NCBI GenBank assembly: GCA_004335635.1
Contig: QAXH01005948.1
Span: 289-32,152, forward strand
DNA length: 31,864 nucleotides
DNA from: Chloromonas sp. AAM2
Taxonomy: Eukaryota; Chlorophyta; Chlorophyceae; Chlamydomonadales; Chlamydomonadaceae
Direction: 5' to 3'
Below the pieces are notes generated by a model that ran no database searches, was not told where the DNA came from, and saw only the letters and a list, made by a program, of their open reading frames with translations. Both the position numbers and the translations under genes were made by a program. This document shows positions 31,464 to 31,864 of this stretch, in pieces; within the stretch, counting starts at the first letter, position 1, and each line of letters starts with the position of its first letter.

Positions 31464-31864
31464 CTGCAGCAGCAGCACGTCAAGCTGATTGATTAGTGTG
31501 TCGGTTTACCCTATACTTCAACGCCAAAGCTCTCAAGCTAACGCTATCTGGTTGTGGCCAGCCGCAGTGTCGTGAATCATTTTCCTGTCTGCACGAGCGG
31601 CCGCGGTAGCAGCAGCGCTCCGGCACCTACACAAACCCTCCCTGCTTGTGCTGTGTGACGGCGGCGCTGATGTAAAATGCTCTGTATACATGAACGGATG
31701 GCCTGAAGCGAGGAATCGAGCAACTTGCATCATTGGGAAGCATGTGAAATGGTTAGTGATGTGATCATTTCCTGTGGACCACCTTTCCTCGCCACTGGTG
31801 ATGGCACAGAAACGCTGATTGCATCGGGCTTTGTCCTGTTGGTGAACACCACCCCTCCCCTCCT
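31464..31864. other. intron or upstream sequence of the right-end gene
   Basis: The minus strand here should be intron plus possible further exons. A candidate exon around 31635-31733 (QVARFLASGHPFMYTEHF) is open but has no confirmed phase match, so I leave it out of the gene. Confidence 0.35.

Noticed and set aside
1..31864. tRNA, rRNA, CRISPR array, prokaryotic operon or viral gene
   Set aside because: I looked for cloverleaf cores, conserved rRNA segments, regularly spaced direct repeats with unique spacers and ribosome-binding-site-led operons. None is present. The regular repeats here have no spacers.

Overview
This window is nuclear DNA from a eukaryote, most likely a chlorophyte green alga, possibly in the Chlamydomonadales. 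The evidence is intron-rich genes with GTGAG/GTGGG/GTGCG donors and (G)CAG acceptors, TGTAA near three of the four gene ends (the usual green-algal poly(A) signal), many simple and low-order repeats, and a short internal (TTAGGG)n telomere-type tract. TTAGGG is a reported telomere type in some Chlamydomonadales (Dunaliella- and Haematococcus-like clades). The species assignment is inference. Most long open frames are not genes. Real exons are short and were found by joining splice sites in phase.

Layout. Positions 1-8270 are gene-poor and repeat-rich: a degenerate ~150-bp tandem array with a tail that recurs at ~5.3 kb, a cluster of CTAG-containing heptamers, the telomere-type tract, a decayed coiled-coil ORF with one in-frame stop, a ~95-bp degenerate array and a 10-bp perfect hairpin. 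Positions 8273-13234 (+) carry a complete eight-exon gene for a DUF1749/UPF0613 alpha/beta-hydrolase. Its last intron holds a ~456-bp inverted-repeat element and an assembly gap with duplicated flanks. Positions 13235-16296 are a repeat-bearing spacer.

Positions 16418-20456 (-) encode a seven-exon predicted plastid protein: transit peptide, long coiled coil, then a hydrophobic membrane domain. Almost head-to-head with it, 20466-26432 (+) encodes an eight-exon VHS-GAT (TOM1-like) endosomal-sorting adaptor of about 783 residues, with clathrin-box-like and NPF motifs. One of its introns carries a MITE with 24-bp terminal inverted repeats. Positions 26433-29633 are repeat-rich spacer. Positions 29722-31463 (-) hold the last four recognisable exons of a helical protein I cannot name; it probably continues beyond the window.

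The genes do not form a pathway. They are ordinary single-copy-looking eukaryotic genes in a repeat-laden background. The observations most worth checking are the MITEs, the composite repeat family, the assembly artefact, a probable homopolymer error in the TOM1-like tail, and the very tight divergent start region at ~20.35-20.47 kb.
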